DNA from: Halorubellus sp. JP-L1
GTDB taxonomy: Archaea > Halobacteriota > Halobacteria > Halobacteriales > Natrialbaceae
Length of the DNA stretch: 64,000 nt
NCBI RefSeq assembly: GCF_011440375.1
Contig: NZ_JAAOIR010000001.1
Span: 806,001 to 870,000, forward strand
Direction of reading: 5' to 3'
Below are positions 24,792-33,657 of the stretch, one piece after another. The notes under the pieces were generated by a model. The model was not told the origin of the DNA. It ran no database searches and saw nothing but the letters and a program-made list of their open reading frames with translations. Both the position numbers and the translations under genes were made by a program. The stretch's first letter is position 1. Each line of letters opens with the position of its first letter.

Positions 24792-25799
24792 TCAGAACGG
24801 GTCGCTACTCGGTGGACGGTGCTCGGCGCCGTTCCACGTCCGGTCGACGACGGCGACGTCGTCGTCGAGGACGATCCCGAGGCGGTCGTCGCCGCGCTCG
24901 AGAGCGAACGCGACCCGCCAGGGGTCGCGGTCGCGGACGTCGACGACGTCGTCGGTCATCGCGAACTCGAGCTCCCAGAGTCGCGTCGTCGTCACGTCCT
25001 CGCCGTGCGCGAAGCAGAACGCGACGACGGCGGGATCGCGGAGGAGCGTCTCGCCGACGGTGAGGTAGTCGAGGTGCCCGCAGTGACCGCAGCCGCGGTG
25101 AACGAGCACCTCTCGGTGGTCCGGGCGCGGATACGGGAGGGTCGCGGGGTCGACGAACGACGCGCTCGGCTCGCTCCCGCAGAGCGGGCAGACGCCGCGA
25201 GCGAACGCGAGCCGGTGCGCGCGATTGAACGCCGCGACCTGCGCGAGGACGGCGTCGGGGTCGTCGGCGAGGACGCCCGGTGGCGTGAAGTTGTGGTCGT
25301 AGACGTGCTCGCAGCCGTCGCACTGGACCTCCGCGATCCAGTGCTCGTACGTGACCGCGAGCGGTTCGTCGCAGAAGTAGCAGTCGACGCCGACGGGGAT
25401 GCCCTCGCGCGTGCCCTCACCGGTGAACGTGCCGGCGCGCACGAGCCGCGTCAGGAACGTTCCCTCCGAGCGGAGCGCGTACCCGGCGCCGCGGTCGGCG
25501 TGGAGCGTCGCCGCGTCGCCGCCGTCTCGACCACTGCCGTCGCGGTCTCCACCCACTCCCTCGCGGCGTTCGACGTACTGGCCGACGAGCTCCTGGAGGT
25601 GATAGTTGAACTGACTAGACGGCATCTCGGGCGCGACGCGGTCGCGGAGGTCGCTGAACGAGAGGACGGGCGGGTCGCCCTCGCTCCCGCGGGCCTCCGA
25701 GAGCGCCCAGAGCACGCCGGCGCGCGTGTCGTTCCCGACGAGCGAGAGCGCGGCAACCGGCGATAGGCCGCCGTACGTCGTCGGGTCGTCCTCGCTCAT
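24792..25799 (-). CDS. Winged-helix regulator with zinc-ribbon domain
   Basis: 335 residues. The N-terminal ArsR-like winged helix (~10-85) has NDTRAGVLWALSEARG and FNYHLQELVGQYVERR. The C-terminal region carries several Cys pairs: CYFCDEP, QCDGCEHVYDH, GVCPLCGSEP and HRGCGHCGHLDY, suggesting two zinc ribbons. This architecture is common in haloarchaea and annotated as HTH domain protein; targets and ligand are unknown. It sits next to the CoA-ligase gene on the same strand, 121 bases downstream of it. Confidence 0.75.
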   Translation of the reverse strand: MSEDDPTTYGGLSPVAALSLVGNDTRAGVLWALSEARGSEGDPPVLSFSDLRDRVAPEMPSSQFNYHLQELVGQYVERREGVGGDRDGSGRDGGDAATLHADRGAGYALRSEGTFLTRLVRAGTFTGEGTREGIPVGVDCYFCDEPLAVTYEHWIAEVQCDGCEHVYDHNFTPPGVLADDPDAVLAQVAAFNRAHRLAFARGVCPLCGSEPSASFVDPATLPYPRPDHREVLVHRGCGHCGHLDYLTVGETLLRDPAVVAFCFAHGEDVTTTRLWELEFAMTDDVVDVRDRDPWRVAFALERGDDRLGIVLDDDVAVVDRTWNGAEHRPPSSDPF

Positions 25800-25920
25800 G
25801 GTCGCGCTTCAACGCCGTCCCCCGAAGGCGTTACGGCGGGAGGGGACGACGGCACGGCGGTCGAAGAAAACGGTCGTCGTTCGTTCCGTGAACGTCAGCG
25901 AACGGGATTACGTGAAGACG

Positions 25921-27213
25921 CTAGTCTTCACGGTGGTCGTAGACGCGCTTGACTTTCCCGACCTCGGTGCGGTCGATGACGCCTGGGCCGACGACTTCGA
26001 TCTCGTCGGGTTTGACGTCGAGGACGTCGCGGAGGCGAGAGTCGATCTCGGCCTCGAGTTCCTCGTGGGTGCCGTCGTAGTCGTGGACGTGTTCGACGGT
26101 GAGTTCGAGCGTGTCGAGGTTCCCCTCGCGGTAGAGGTCGATGCGGTAGTGGGGGGCGACGGCGTCGATGTCGACCATCACTTCCTCGATCTGGCTCGGG
26201 TAGACGTTGACGCCGCGGACGATGATGAGGTCGTCGGCGCGACCGCTGACGTTGTCCATGCGGACGACGGTGCGACCGCACTCGCACTCGTCGTAGTTCA
26301 GGCTCGTCATGTCCCCGGTCCGGTAGCGGATCATCGGGAACGCTTGCTTGGTGAGGCTCGTGAGGACGAGTTCGCCCTCCTCGCCCTCGGGGAGCACCTC
26401 GCCCGTGTCGGGGTCGACGACCTCGGGATAGAAGTGGTCCTCCCAGACGTGCAGGCCGTTCTGGGCTTCCTCGCACTCGATGGAGACGCCGGGGCCGATG
26501 ATCTCGGAGAGGCCGTAGACGTCGATCGCGGTGACGCCGAGAGCGTCCTCGATCTCGTTCCGCATCGGGTCCGTGAACGGTTCCGCGCCGATGATCACGC
26601 GCTCCAGCGGGAGGTCCGCGAGGTCGAAGCCCATGTCGTCGGCGCGCTCGTCGAGGTACAGACAGTACGAGGGCGTACAGGAGAGGACGTCGGACTCCAT
26701 GTCCCGGAGCATGTCGATCTGGCGGCTCGTGTTCCCGCCACCCGTCGGGATGACGCACGCGCCGAGTTCTTCGACGCCGTCGTGGAACCCGAGGCCGCCC
26801 GTGAACAGGCCGTAGCCGTAGCCGTTCTGGACGACGTCGTCGGAGCGGACGCCCGCGGCGTACAGCGACCGCGCCATGACCTCGTGCCAGACGCCCAGGT
26901 CGTCCTCGGTGTACGCGACGATCTTCGGTTTCCCGGTCGTCCCCGAGGACGCGTGGATCCGCTGGAGGTCCTCGTGTGGGACCGCGAACAGACCGTCCGG
27001 GTAGTTGTCGCGGATGTCCTCCTTCGTCGTGAACGGGAGGTCGGAGACGTCGTCGATGGTGTCGACGTCTTCGGGTGCGATGCCTGCGTTCTCCAGGTGG
27101 TCGCGGTACCACGGGACGTTCTCGTAGACGCGCTCCACGGTCTCACGGAGACGATCGGTCTGGAGCTCCTCGAGCTCCGATCGGCTGGCCGTCTCCACGT
27201 CGTTGTAGACCAT
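25921..27213 (-). CDS. paaK: Phenylacetate-CoA ligase-like AMP-forming enzyme
   Basis: 430 residues, the usual PaaK length. HASSGTTGKPKIVAYTEDD is the AMP-binding P-loop, DVYGLSEIIGPG and RTGDMTSLNYDEC follow in the large domain, and GRADDLIIVRGVNVYPSQIEE starts the mobile C-terminal domain with EVGKVKRVYD at the end. It should activate an aromatic or similar acid to its CoA thioester with ATP. A TATA-like TTTTACTGG lies ~27 bases before the ATG. It is divergent from the liv transporter, 249 bases apart, suggesting joint use of one substrate. Confidence 0.88.
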   Translation of the reverse strand: MVYNDVETASRSELEELQTDRLRETVERVYENVPWYRDHLENAGIAPEDVDTIDDVSDLPFTTKEDIRDNYPDGLFAVPHEDLQRIHASSGTTGKPKIVAYTEDDLGVWHEVMARSLYAAGVRSDDVVQNGYGYGLFTGGLGFHDGVEELGACVIPTGGGNTSRQIDMLRDMESDVLSCTPSYCLYLDERADDMGFDLADLPLERVIIGAEPFTDPMRNEIEDALGVTAIDVYGLSEIIGPGVSIECEEAQNGLHVWEDHFYPEVVDPDTGEVLPEGEEGELVLTSLTKQAFPMIRYRTGDMTSLNYDECECGRTVVRMDNVSGRADDLIIVRGVNVYPSQIEEVMVDIDAVAPHYRIDLYREGNLDTLELTVEHVHDYDGTHEELEAEIDSRLRDVLDVKPDEIEVVGPGVIDRTEVGKVKRVYDHRED

Positions 27214-27462
27214 GTATGAACGGATTGCGTCCGCCAGTAAAAGGGTTGATGCCGCGGCAGGAACTCGACGGTTGGTCGCCCGACAGGAAATCGACGGCCG
27301 TCGACGGGCCTTCGTCGGGGGCGGGCGCACACTACGAGGTCTGGATGCCGGTCGGCGCTCGCGCAGGACTTGCCGGGAAATCACCAGCGGTGCCGGTTTT
27401 TCGAGTAAAAGTTCGTGAGAAAAAGGACTAGGCTTTAGCCGTCTCCCAACTGAGTGCATATC

Positions 27463-28737
27463 ATGCCAGCTGACAACAATCGGTCTGGTGGTGACATGGG
27501 AGCGGACGCGACCGGCGGGACCGTTCGCAGACGAGACGTCTTAGCCGCGGCCGGCGCCGCCGGCGTCGCCAGCGTCTCCGGCTGTCTCTCGAACATCGGC
27601 GGTGGCGCCAGCGGCACCGTCACCTACGGCGTCGTCAGCCCCATCTCGGGGAGTTACTCGTCGCTGGGGCCGTTCCAGCGACACGGCGCCGAACTCGCGA
27701 TCAGTCACCTCCAGGAGGACGACGATTTCGACTACGAGATCGAAGGCGTCTACGGCGACACCGAGACGGGGCCGTCCACGGCGACGCAGGCCGCGTCCCA
27801 GCTCGTCGAGCAAGACGGCGCGGACTTCATCATGGGCGCCATCTCGAGCCAGGTCGGGCTCGCCCTGAACTCGTTCGCCCAGGAGAACGAGGTCATCTAC
27901 AATCCGGGCGCGGCAGCGATCCCGATCACGGGCGAGAGCTGTAACGAGTACGTGTTCCGCTCGGAGACGAACACGGCACAGATCGCCGAGGGCTGTGCGA
28001 ACTGGACGCTCGAGAACCTCGGGTCGAACGTCTGGTTCCACATCGCTGACTACGCGTACGGGCAATCGGTCCTCCGCGAGTGGCGGTCGCGAATGGAGGC
28101 CTCGGACACCGAGTTCAACGAGGTCGGCGTCACGCGCGCCGAACTCGGCGCGCAGAACTACGAGTCCTACATCTCCCAGATCCAGAACTCGGACGCGGAC
28201 GTCCTCGTCGTCGGGTCGACGGGCGGCGACTTCGTTCGCTTCGGGAACCAGGCCGCGAGCGCCGGGCTCGGGGAGGACATCGACATCATCACGACGACCG
28301 CGTCGTTCCAGTCGCTGCGCGCCGGCCTCGGCACCGCCGGGTACGGCATCTACAGCGGCGTCCGGTACAACGCGAGTCTCTCGACGGGCTGGAACGAGCA
28401 GTTCGTCGACGCGTACACGAGCGAGTACCCGGACGACGGCGCCCCCGGGAACTTCGCGCGCGTCGGTTACGACTCCATCCGGATGACCGCAGAAGGCATC
28501 AAGGAAGCCGACTCGACGGACCCGACGGAAGTGAAGGACGCACTCGCCGGCCTGGACACGAACAGCGTCCTCGGCGACAACCGCTACCGCGAGTGCGACC
28601 AGCAAGCGATGAATCCGGTCTGGGTCGGCCAGAACGTCGAACCGGACTCCGGCGAGGTGGCCGACGTCGAACTCATCGAGAAGTTCTCCGGCGAGGACGC
28701 CATCCCGTCGTGTGACTCCACGAACTGCTCGCTATAA
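27463..28737 (+). CDS. livJ: LivJ-type ABC substrate-binding lipoprotein (Tat-exported)
   Basis: 424 residues from ATG 27463 (a GTG at 27454 is in frame). A Tat signal with Arg22-Arg23-Arg24-Asp and a lipobox ending VSGCLS (Cys41) predicts export in folded form and lipid anchoring outside the membrane. The mature part is a periplasmic-binding type I fold (TVTYGVVSPISGSYSSLG; GDTETGPSTATQAASQLV). Family members bind branched-chain amino acids, amides or aromatic acids. CTTTAGCC about 27 bases upstream is the likely TATA element. It overlaps the permease start by one base. Confidence 0.9.
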   Translation: MPADNNRSGGDMGADATGGTVRRRDVLAAAGAAGVASVSGCLSNIGGGASGTVTYGVVSPISGSYSSLGPFQRHGAELAISHLQEDDDFDYEIEGVYGDTETGPSTATQAASQLVEQDGADFIMGAISSQVGLALNSFAQENEVIYNPGAAAIPITGESCNEYVFRSETNTAQIAEGCANWTLENLGSNVWFHIADYAYGQSVLREWRSRMEASDTEFNEVGVTRAELGAQNYESYISQIQNSDADVLVVGSTGGDFVRFGNQAASAGLGEDIDIITTTASFQSLRAGLGTAGYGIYSGVRYNASLSTGWNEQFVDAYTSEYPDDGAPGNFARVGYDSIRMTAEGIKEADSTDPTEVKDALAGLDTNSVLGDNRYRECDQQAMNPVWVGQNVEPDSGEVADVELIEKFSGEDAIPSCDSTNCSL

Positions 28738-30740
28738 TGGTCTCAGGTGGTGCGCTCCTCACGCAGCTCCTGAACGGCCTGAGCGTCGGGATGGTGTACG
28801 TGCTGCTGGCCGCGGGACTGTCCATCATCTTCGGCGTGATGGACGTCATCAACTTCGCGCACGGCGAGTTCTACGCGCTCGGCGCGTACCTCGCGGTCGG
28901 AATCGTCGCGGCGCTCGCCGGCGTCACCGGCGGGTTCTGGATCGCGCTCGTCGTCGCGCCACTGATCGTCGGCGTCCTCGGCGGGCTCGTCGAGCGCGTC
29001 ACCATCCGACCGCTCTACGGCCGGAATCCACTCTACCACATCCTGTTGACGTTCGGGCTGGTGCTCGTCATCGCCGACGGCATCGAACTCATCTGGGGCA
29101 CCCAGCCCCAGACGTTCGCGAAGCCGGCGCTGCTCGCCGGCCCGATCACGATCGCGGGATTCCAGTACTCGCTGTACAACTACTTCGTCATTGTCGCCGG
29201 CGGCGTCCTCGCGCTCGCGACGTGGCTCGCGCTGACGGAGACGCGCGTCGGCATCATCATCCGCGGCGGGGCGCAGGACCGCGGGATGGTGCGCGCGCTC
29301 GGCATCGACATCGACCGATACTACACGCTCGTGTTCGCGTTCGGGTGCGTGCTCGCCGCAGTCGCGGGCATCATCCTCGGCGCGAAGCAGGAGGTCGCGC
29401 TCGGGATGGGGAACTCGATCATCATCCCGGCGTTCGTCGTCGTCGTCCTCGGCGGCCTCGGGAGCTTCCGGGGCGCGGTCGTCGGCGGCCTCACCATCGG
29501 GATCGTCCAGACGTTCACGCAGACGTACGTCAACGAACTCACGGGCGTCGTCGTCTACCTCCTCATGGTCGGCATCCTCCTCGCCAAACCCCAGGGGCTG
29601 TTCGGGAACCCCGAGTGGCAGAATCACGGCGGCGAGGAGGGCGACCTGCTGACCGGCGGCGGCGGTGGCATCCTCGACGACTCGACGCGGCGGTACCTCG
29701 CCATCGGGCTCGTGGGCGTGCTCGCGCTCGTCCCGCTCGGTATCGGCGTCGTCTACTCGAGTTACTTCGCGAACGCGCTCGTCATCAACATCCTCATCTG
29801 GGCGCTGTTCGCGCTCAGCCTCGACTTCGTCATGGGGTACGCGGGCCTCGTGTCGCTCGGGCACGTCCTGTTCTACGGCGTCGGCGCGTACGCGACCGTG
29901 ATGGTGACGCTGTACCTCACGCCCGTGTTCTGGGTGGGGCTGCTCGTCGGCATCGTGCTCGCGCTCGCCATCGCGTGGTTCGTCGGCTACCTCTCCATCA
30001 GGGTCTCCGGCGTCTACTTCGCGATGATCACGCTCGGGTTCGCGCAGCTCGCGTACAACGCCGTCACGAAGTTCGACGCCACGGGGGGGAGCGACGGTCT
30101 CTACACGGGCTACGACCCCACGTACGGCCTCGGCATCGGTCAGGTCGGTCGCGTCGACTTGCTCGGCGACATCCAGCTGTTCTACTACGTCGTGCTCGCA
30201 CTCGTCGTCGTCTCCTACCTGGTCGCGCGCCAGATGATGCGCGCGCCGTTCGGGAGCGTCCTGCAGGCGATCCGCGAATCCGAGGACCGAGCGGAGTTCC
30301 TCGGGTACGACACGGTCGCGTACAAGCGCCGCGCGTTCATGATCTCCGGCGGCCTCGCCGGGCTCGCGGGCGGCCTCGCGACGATCAACAGCTTCGGCGT
30401 CGGCCCGAGCTTCCTGTTCTGGCTGAAGTCCGGCGAAGTCATCGTGATGACGCTACTGGGCGGCATGGGGACGCTGTACGGGCCGATGGTCGGCGCCGGC
30501 GCGTTCCTCGGCCTGAAGGAGATACTGCTCACGCTCGGCGAGGGGACGCCCGGATTGCTCGGCGAGTTCCTCTCGCAGTGGCAGGGGATCCTCGGCCTCA
30601 TCTTCGTCGTGTTCGTCATCTACGTTCCGGAGGGCCTCGTGTCGCTGCCGGCGACGCTCCGCGCTCGCTTCGGCGCGGGCGGCGGTGGCAGCGGCGGAGA
30701 ACCCACCGCGGAGGCGACCGACACGGAGGTGAGCGACTGA
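28737..30740 (+). CDS. livHM: Fused LivH-LivM ABC permease
   Basis: 667 residues, the sum of two permeases. Residues ~1-285 are LivH-like (GLSVGMVYVLLAAGLSIIFG, NFAHGEFYALGAYLA). A Gly-rich linker follows (~290-315, EEGDLLTGGGGG). Residues ~320-650 are LivM-like (SLDFVMGYAGLVSLGHVLFY; ISGGLAGLAGGLATI). In most species these are separate genes, so one chain here provides both halves of the channel. The reading frame is open through the junction. It is followed by a mini-ORF and livG. Confidence 0.92.
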   Translation: MVSGGALLTQLLNGLSVGMVYVLLAAGLSIIFGVMDVINFAHGEFYALGAYLAVGIVAALAGVTGGFWIALVVAPLIVGVLGGLVERVTIRPLYGRNPLYHILLTFGLVLVIADGIELIWGTQPQTFAKPALLAGPITIAGFQYSLYNYFVIVAGGVLALATWLALTETRVGIIIRGGAQDRGMVRALGIDIDRYYTLVFAFGCVLAAVAGIILGAKQEVALGMGNSIIIPAFVVVVLGGLGSFRGAVVGGLTIGIVQTFTQTYVNELTGVVVYLLMVGILLAKPQGLFGNPEWQNHGGEEGDLLTGGGGGILDDSTRRYLAIGLVGVLALVPLGIGVVYSSYFANALVINILIWALFALSLDFVMGYAGLVSLGHVLFYGVGAYATVMVTLYLTPVFWVGLLVGIVLALAIAWFVGYLSIRVSGVYFAMITLGFAQLAYNAVTKFDATGGSDGLYTGYDPTYGLGIGQVGRVDLLGDIQLFYYVVLALVVVSYLVARQMMRAPFGSVLQAIRESEDRAEFLGYDTVAYKRRAFMISGGLAGLAGGLATINSFGVGPSFLFWLKSGEVIVMTLLGGMGTLYGPMVGAGAFLGLKEILLTLGEGTPGLLGEFLSQWQGILGLIFVVFVIYVPEGLVSLPATLRARFGAGGGGSGGEPTAEATDTEVSD

Positions 30741-30804
30741 TGCGCAACAGCGGACTCGCGCGACCGCTCGCCGCGGTCGCGCCACCGGAGGTGAGCGACT
30801 GATG
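30724..30804. repeat. Duplicated ribosome-binding/stop-start sequence before livG
   Basis: CGGAGGTGAGCGACTGATG occurs at 30724-30742 and 30786-30804, an exact 19-base match with period 62. Each copy carries GGAGGTGA, the codons for VSD, a stop and an overlapping ATG. The first ends livHM; the second leads into livG. Confidence 0.85.
30740..30802 (+). CDS. Bridging mini-ORF between livHM and livG
   Basis: A 20-codon frame (MRNSGLARPLAAVAPPEVSD) starts on an ATG overlapping the livHM stop and ends on a TGA overlapping the livG ATG, so ribosomes could pass from one gene to the next without release. GGAGGTGA sits 5-6 bases before its start and again before livG. Its end duplicates the last residues of LivHM. 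It may be a coupling device, or a by-product of a 62-base duplication; a peptide function is not supported. Confidence 0.35.
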   Translation: MRNSGLARPLAAVAPPEVSD

Positions 30805-31560
30805 GCGCTCCTCGAGACGCACGGACTGACGCGGCGGTTCGACGAACTGGTCGCGGTCGACCACGTCGACCTCGCGGTCGAGGCCGGCGAGTTCCGGAGC
30901 GTCATCGGCCCGAACGGCGCCGGGAAGACGACGCTGTTCAACTGCATCACGGGCGCGCTCCGCGCCTCGGAGGGCGAGGTCGTCTTCGACGGCGAGGACG
31001 TCACGGACCTCCCGAGCTACGAGCGCGTCCGCCGCGGCATCGGGCGGTCGTTCCAGATCACGAACGTCTTCGGCGGCCTCACGGCCCTGGAGAACGTCCG
31101 GTTGGCGGCGCAGTCGATCCCGAGCCGCGAGATGAGTCAGGGCGCGCAGCTGTTCCGCCCGAAGACCGAGTTCGACGACGTGAACGCGCACGCCCAGGAG
31201 GTCCTCGAACAGGTCGGGCTCGCGGACGTCGCCGAGGAGGAGGCGTCGACGCTCGCGTACGGCGACCAGCGTCGCCTCGAGATCGGGCTCGTGCTCGCGA
31301 CCGACCCGGAGGTGGTGCTGCTCGACGAGCCGACCGCGGGGATGGGTAGCGAGGAGACGGCGGCGACGATGGCGCTCGTCGACGACGTCCTCGCCGAACA
31401 GACCCTGTTGCTGATCGAGCACGACATCGACCTCGTGATGGACGTCTCCGACCGCATCACGGTCCTGAACCGCGGAAGCATCGTCAGGACGGGGACGCCC
31501 GAGGAGGTCGCGAACGACGAGGACGTGCAGGCCGCGTACCTCGGAGGGCACGGCCAATGA
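30802..31560 (+). CDS. livG: LivG-type ABC transporter ATPase
   Basis: 252 residues. Walker A GPNGAGKTTL, the LivG-type signature TLAYGDQRRLEIGL instead of the classic LSGGQ, Walker B VVLLDEPTAG, and the switch His in IEHDIDLVMD are all present. With LivF it powers the fused LivHM permease on the cytoplasmic face. Start ATG follows GGAGGTGA by five to six bases. Confidence 0.93.
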   Translation: MALLETHGLTRRFDELVAVDHVDLAVEAGEFRSVIGPNGAGKTTLFNCITGALRASEGEVVFDGEDVTDLPSYERVRRGIGRSFQITNVFGGLTALENVRLAAQSIPSREMSQGAQLFRPKTEFDDVNAHAQEVLEQVGLADVAEEEASTLAYGDQRRLEIGLVLATDPEVVLLDEPTAGMGSEETAATMALVDDVLAEQTLLLIEHDIDLVMDVSDRITVLNRGSIVRTGTPEEVANDEDVQAAYLGGHGQ

Positions 31561-31637
31561 CCGCGACCGCAGACGCAGATGCGACCGCAGACGCAGACGC
31601 GACCGCGACCGCGGCCATCGGAGGTGACCACTCGTGA
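31557..31637 (+). CDS. Bridging mini-ORF between livG and livF
   Basis: A 26-codon frame begins at an ATG overlapping the livG stop (ATGA) and ends at TGA overlapping the livF GTG (GTGA). The product is a repetitive Thr-Ala-Asp chain made from copies of GACCGCAGACGCAG. As in the previous liv gap, the frame exactly fills the space with overlaps at both ends. A role in translational coupling is inferred. Confidence 0.35.
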   Translation: MTATADADATADADATATAAIGGDHS

Positions 31638-32353
31638 GCATGCTCGAACTCGACGATCTCGTCTCGGGGTACGGCCAGACGCGCGTCCTCGACGGCATCG
31701 ACGCGCACGTCGACGAGGGCGAGATCGTCGCGCTCGTCGGCCGGAACGGCGTCGGGAAGACGACGACGCTCCGTACGATCCTCGGGTCGGTCGAACCCTG
31801 GAGCGGGAGCGTCCACTATCGCGGCGACGACGTCACCGGGATCGGTCCCGTGGAGACGACCCGGCGTGGCATCGGACTCGTCCCAGAGGAACGCCGCATC
31901 TTCCCGGGACTCACCGTCGAGGAGAACCTCGAACTCGCGAGCTACGGCGGCGCCGACACCGACAACCGCCGCGACCTCGAGTGGGTGTTCGACACGTTCG
32001 AGAACCTCGACGAACGGCGCCACAACCGCGGGAGCGACCTCTCGGGCGGCGAACAGCAGATGCTCGCGATCGCTCGCGCGCTCGTCGCCGGATCGGACCT
32101 CCTGATGCTCGACGAACCGACCGAGGGGCTCGCGCCGCTCATCGTCGACCGCGTCCAGGAAGTCGTCCGGGAGGTGAGCGACGCCGGCGTCACCGTCCTG
32201 CTCGTCGAGCAGAACGTCCGCGTCGCGCTCGACCTCGCCGACCGCGTGTACGTCCTCGCGCACGGCCAGATCGTCCACGAGGCCACGCCCGAGGACTTGC
32301 GTGCCGACACCGAGACCGTCGAACGCTACCTCGGCGTGTCGTTCGCGGACTGA
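31634..32353 (+). CDS. livF: LivF-type ABC transporter ATPase
   Basis: 239 residues from GTG 31634, chosen because GGAGGTGA ends six bases before it; an ATG two codons later is possible. Walker A GRNGVGKTTT, signature SDLSGGEQQMLAIARAL, Walker B LLMLDEPTEG and the switch His replaced in VEQNVRVAL, as usual for LivF. It is the second ATPase of the branched-chain/aromatic-type transporter and ends the operon. Confidence 0.93.
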   Translation: MSMLELDDLVSGYGQTRVLDGIDAHVDEGEIVALVGRNGVGKTTTLRTILGSVEPWSGSVHYRGDDVTGIGPVETTRRGIGLVPEERRIFPGLTVEENLELASYGGADTDNRRDLEWVFDTFENLDERRHNRGSDLSGGEQQMLAIARALVAGSDLLMLDEPTEGLAPLIVDRVQEVVREVSDAGVTVLLVEQNVRVALDLADRVYVLAHGQIVHEATPEDLRADTETVERYLGVSFAD

Positions 32354-32500
32354 CGCGATCGCGGTCGACGCGACCGCAACTCGACTCCGTCAATTCTACT
32401 TCGAGACAGCAAGGGCGTCCCGGCCGCAGTCGCTCTCGCGGCCGTCGTCGATCGCGCGGGCTCGCCCAGCGATCCGCTCGTTCGCGCCGCAATCGAAGCG

Positions 32501-32986
32501 TCAGTTCCGGTCGTCGAACGCGTTCGCGACGGCCATCCCGTTCACGTACGTGTCGGGGCTGTCGTACTTCTCTACGTACCCCTCGCGGTACCGCATCAAC
32601 TGGAATAGCGCGCCCGTCGGGTTCGCGGGCGAGACGAACGCCTCCTCGTAGGTCTCGTGCTGGGCGCGGTCGACGACGGTGACGTCCGCGGCCTCGAGCG
32701 CTGCGATCACGGCGTCCATGTTCTCGACCTCGAGCGTGACGTGGTGGAGGCCGGGGCCGTGGCGGTCGAGGAAATCGCGGATGAAGTTGTCGTCGCTGAG
32801 GGGCGTGACGAGTTCGAGCCGTGAGGCGTCCCCGAGCAGGTAGCCCGCCCACCGGAAGTCGTCGTTCGGGCCGGTGTCGTCGACGTACTGGCGGGCGCCG
32901 AGCGCGTGCAGGACGGCCTCTGCCTCCTCGAACTCTTCGACGGCGATGCCGACGTGCTCGACGCGAATCGGGGTGTCGTGGGTCAC
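32501..32986 (-). CDS. VOC (glyoxalase-like) family protein
   Basis: 161 residues from GTG 32986. Two betaalphabetabetabeta halves are seen: VEHVGIAVEEFEEAEAVL and RLELVTPL, then HGPGLHHVTLEVENMD and GALFQLMRY. The likely metal ligands are His, Glu, His and Gln. This resembles methylmalonyl-CoA epimerase (GPGLHH) but the last ligand is Gln rather than Glu, so the reaction is uncertain. It converges on livF and overlaps the upstream small gene by four bases. Confidence 0.75.
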   Translation of the reverse strand: MTHDTPIRVEHVGIAVEEFEEAEAVLHALGARQYVDDTGPNDDFRWAGYLLGDASRLELVTPLSDDNFIRDFLDRHGPGLHHVTLEVENMDAVIAALEAADVTVVDRAQHETYEEAFVSPANPTGALFQLMRYREGYVEKYDSPDTYVNGMAVANAFDDRN

Positions 32987-33195
32987 CGCTCGCCCTCCGA
33001 ACCAGCGGGATACGTCGGTTCGTTCCCGTCTACGACGGTCACGTCGTCGTGCAGGTCGGAGTCGAGTGCGCGTTCGTTCCGGTCGGCGTCCTGCACGAGC
33101 AGGTCCGCCAGCAGGCCCCCGAGGACCGCTGCGTCGGCGCGCTCACCGTCAGCGCTGGCACCCGGTTCGTCCGCCGTTGGTGGATCGGTCGACAT
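32983..33195 (-). CDS. Small acidic protein of unknown function
   Basis: 70 residues from ATG 33195, MSTDPPTADEPGASADGER followed by a helical LGGLLADLLVQDADRNERAL and a short strand region DDVTVVDGNEPTYP. No family was recognised. The four-base overlap with the VOC gene (GTGA at 32983-32986) indicates coupled translation and a shared function. Confidence 0.5.
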   Translation of the reverse strand: MSTDPPTADEPGASADGERADAAVLGGLLADLLVQDADRNERALDSDLHDDVTVVDGNEPTYPAGSEGER

Positions 33196-33410
33196 GCGAC
33201 GGCTTTCATCGTGGGAGCGGTTAACAGTTGGCGTCGACTGGGGCGACGCACGTGCGCTGGAGTCAGCCGGCGTCGCGCTCACCCTCGGACGTTCCCTCAT
33301 CGACCTCGAAACCGCCAGCCTGAACCGACCAAGGGCACCGATAGCGGCCCTCTCGCGGGGGTAGACGCCGAAATCGTGGTCGTTATCAATGCCTGTCCCT
33401 GAGAGGGGGT

Positions 33411-33584
33411 GTGAATACCCCTGAATCCGCTCCCGCCGAGTCGGGAGCATTGACGAGTCGTGGGTTCCACATCACCGTGGACGACGGACGGGATTCGTTC
33501 TACGCGATCTCCATCGAGGACCCCGAGAACGACGACGCCTGGCTGATGTCCGACACCGCGCACTCGCTCCCCGAGATGCGATAG
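33411..33584 (+). CDS. Small haloarchaeal protein, DUF7331-like
   Basis: 57 residues from GTG 33411. The middle reads GFHITVDDGRDSFYAISIED and then NDDAWLMSDTAHSLPEMR; the pattern of a short beta-rich chain ending in AWLxSD resembles small haloarchaeal DUF7331 proteins, from memory. GTTATCA about 27 bases upstream is a suitable TATA element for a leaderless GTG start. It is too short to be certain, but base composition and acidity match real genes here. Confidence 0.55.
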   Translation: MNTPESAPAESGALTSRGFHITVDDGRDSFYAISIEDPENDDAWLMSDTAHSLPEMR

Positions 33585-33657
33585 CTCCCGGCAGGAACCC
33601 GATAGCGACGACGCTTTCCCGGCATTTTATCGGGCCTCCGGGCGTCGACTCGAACGT

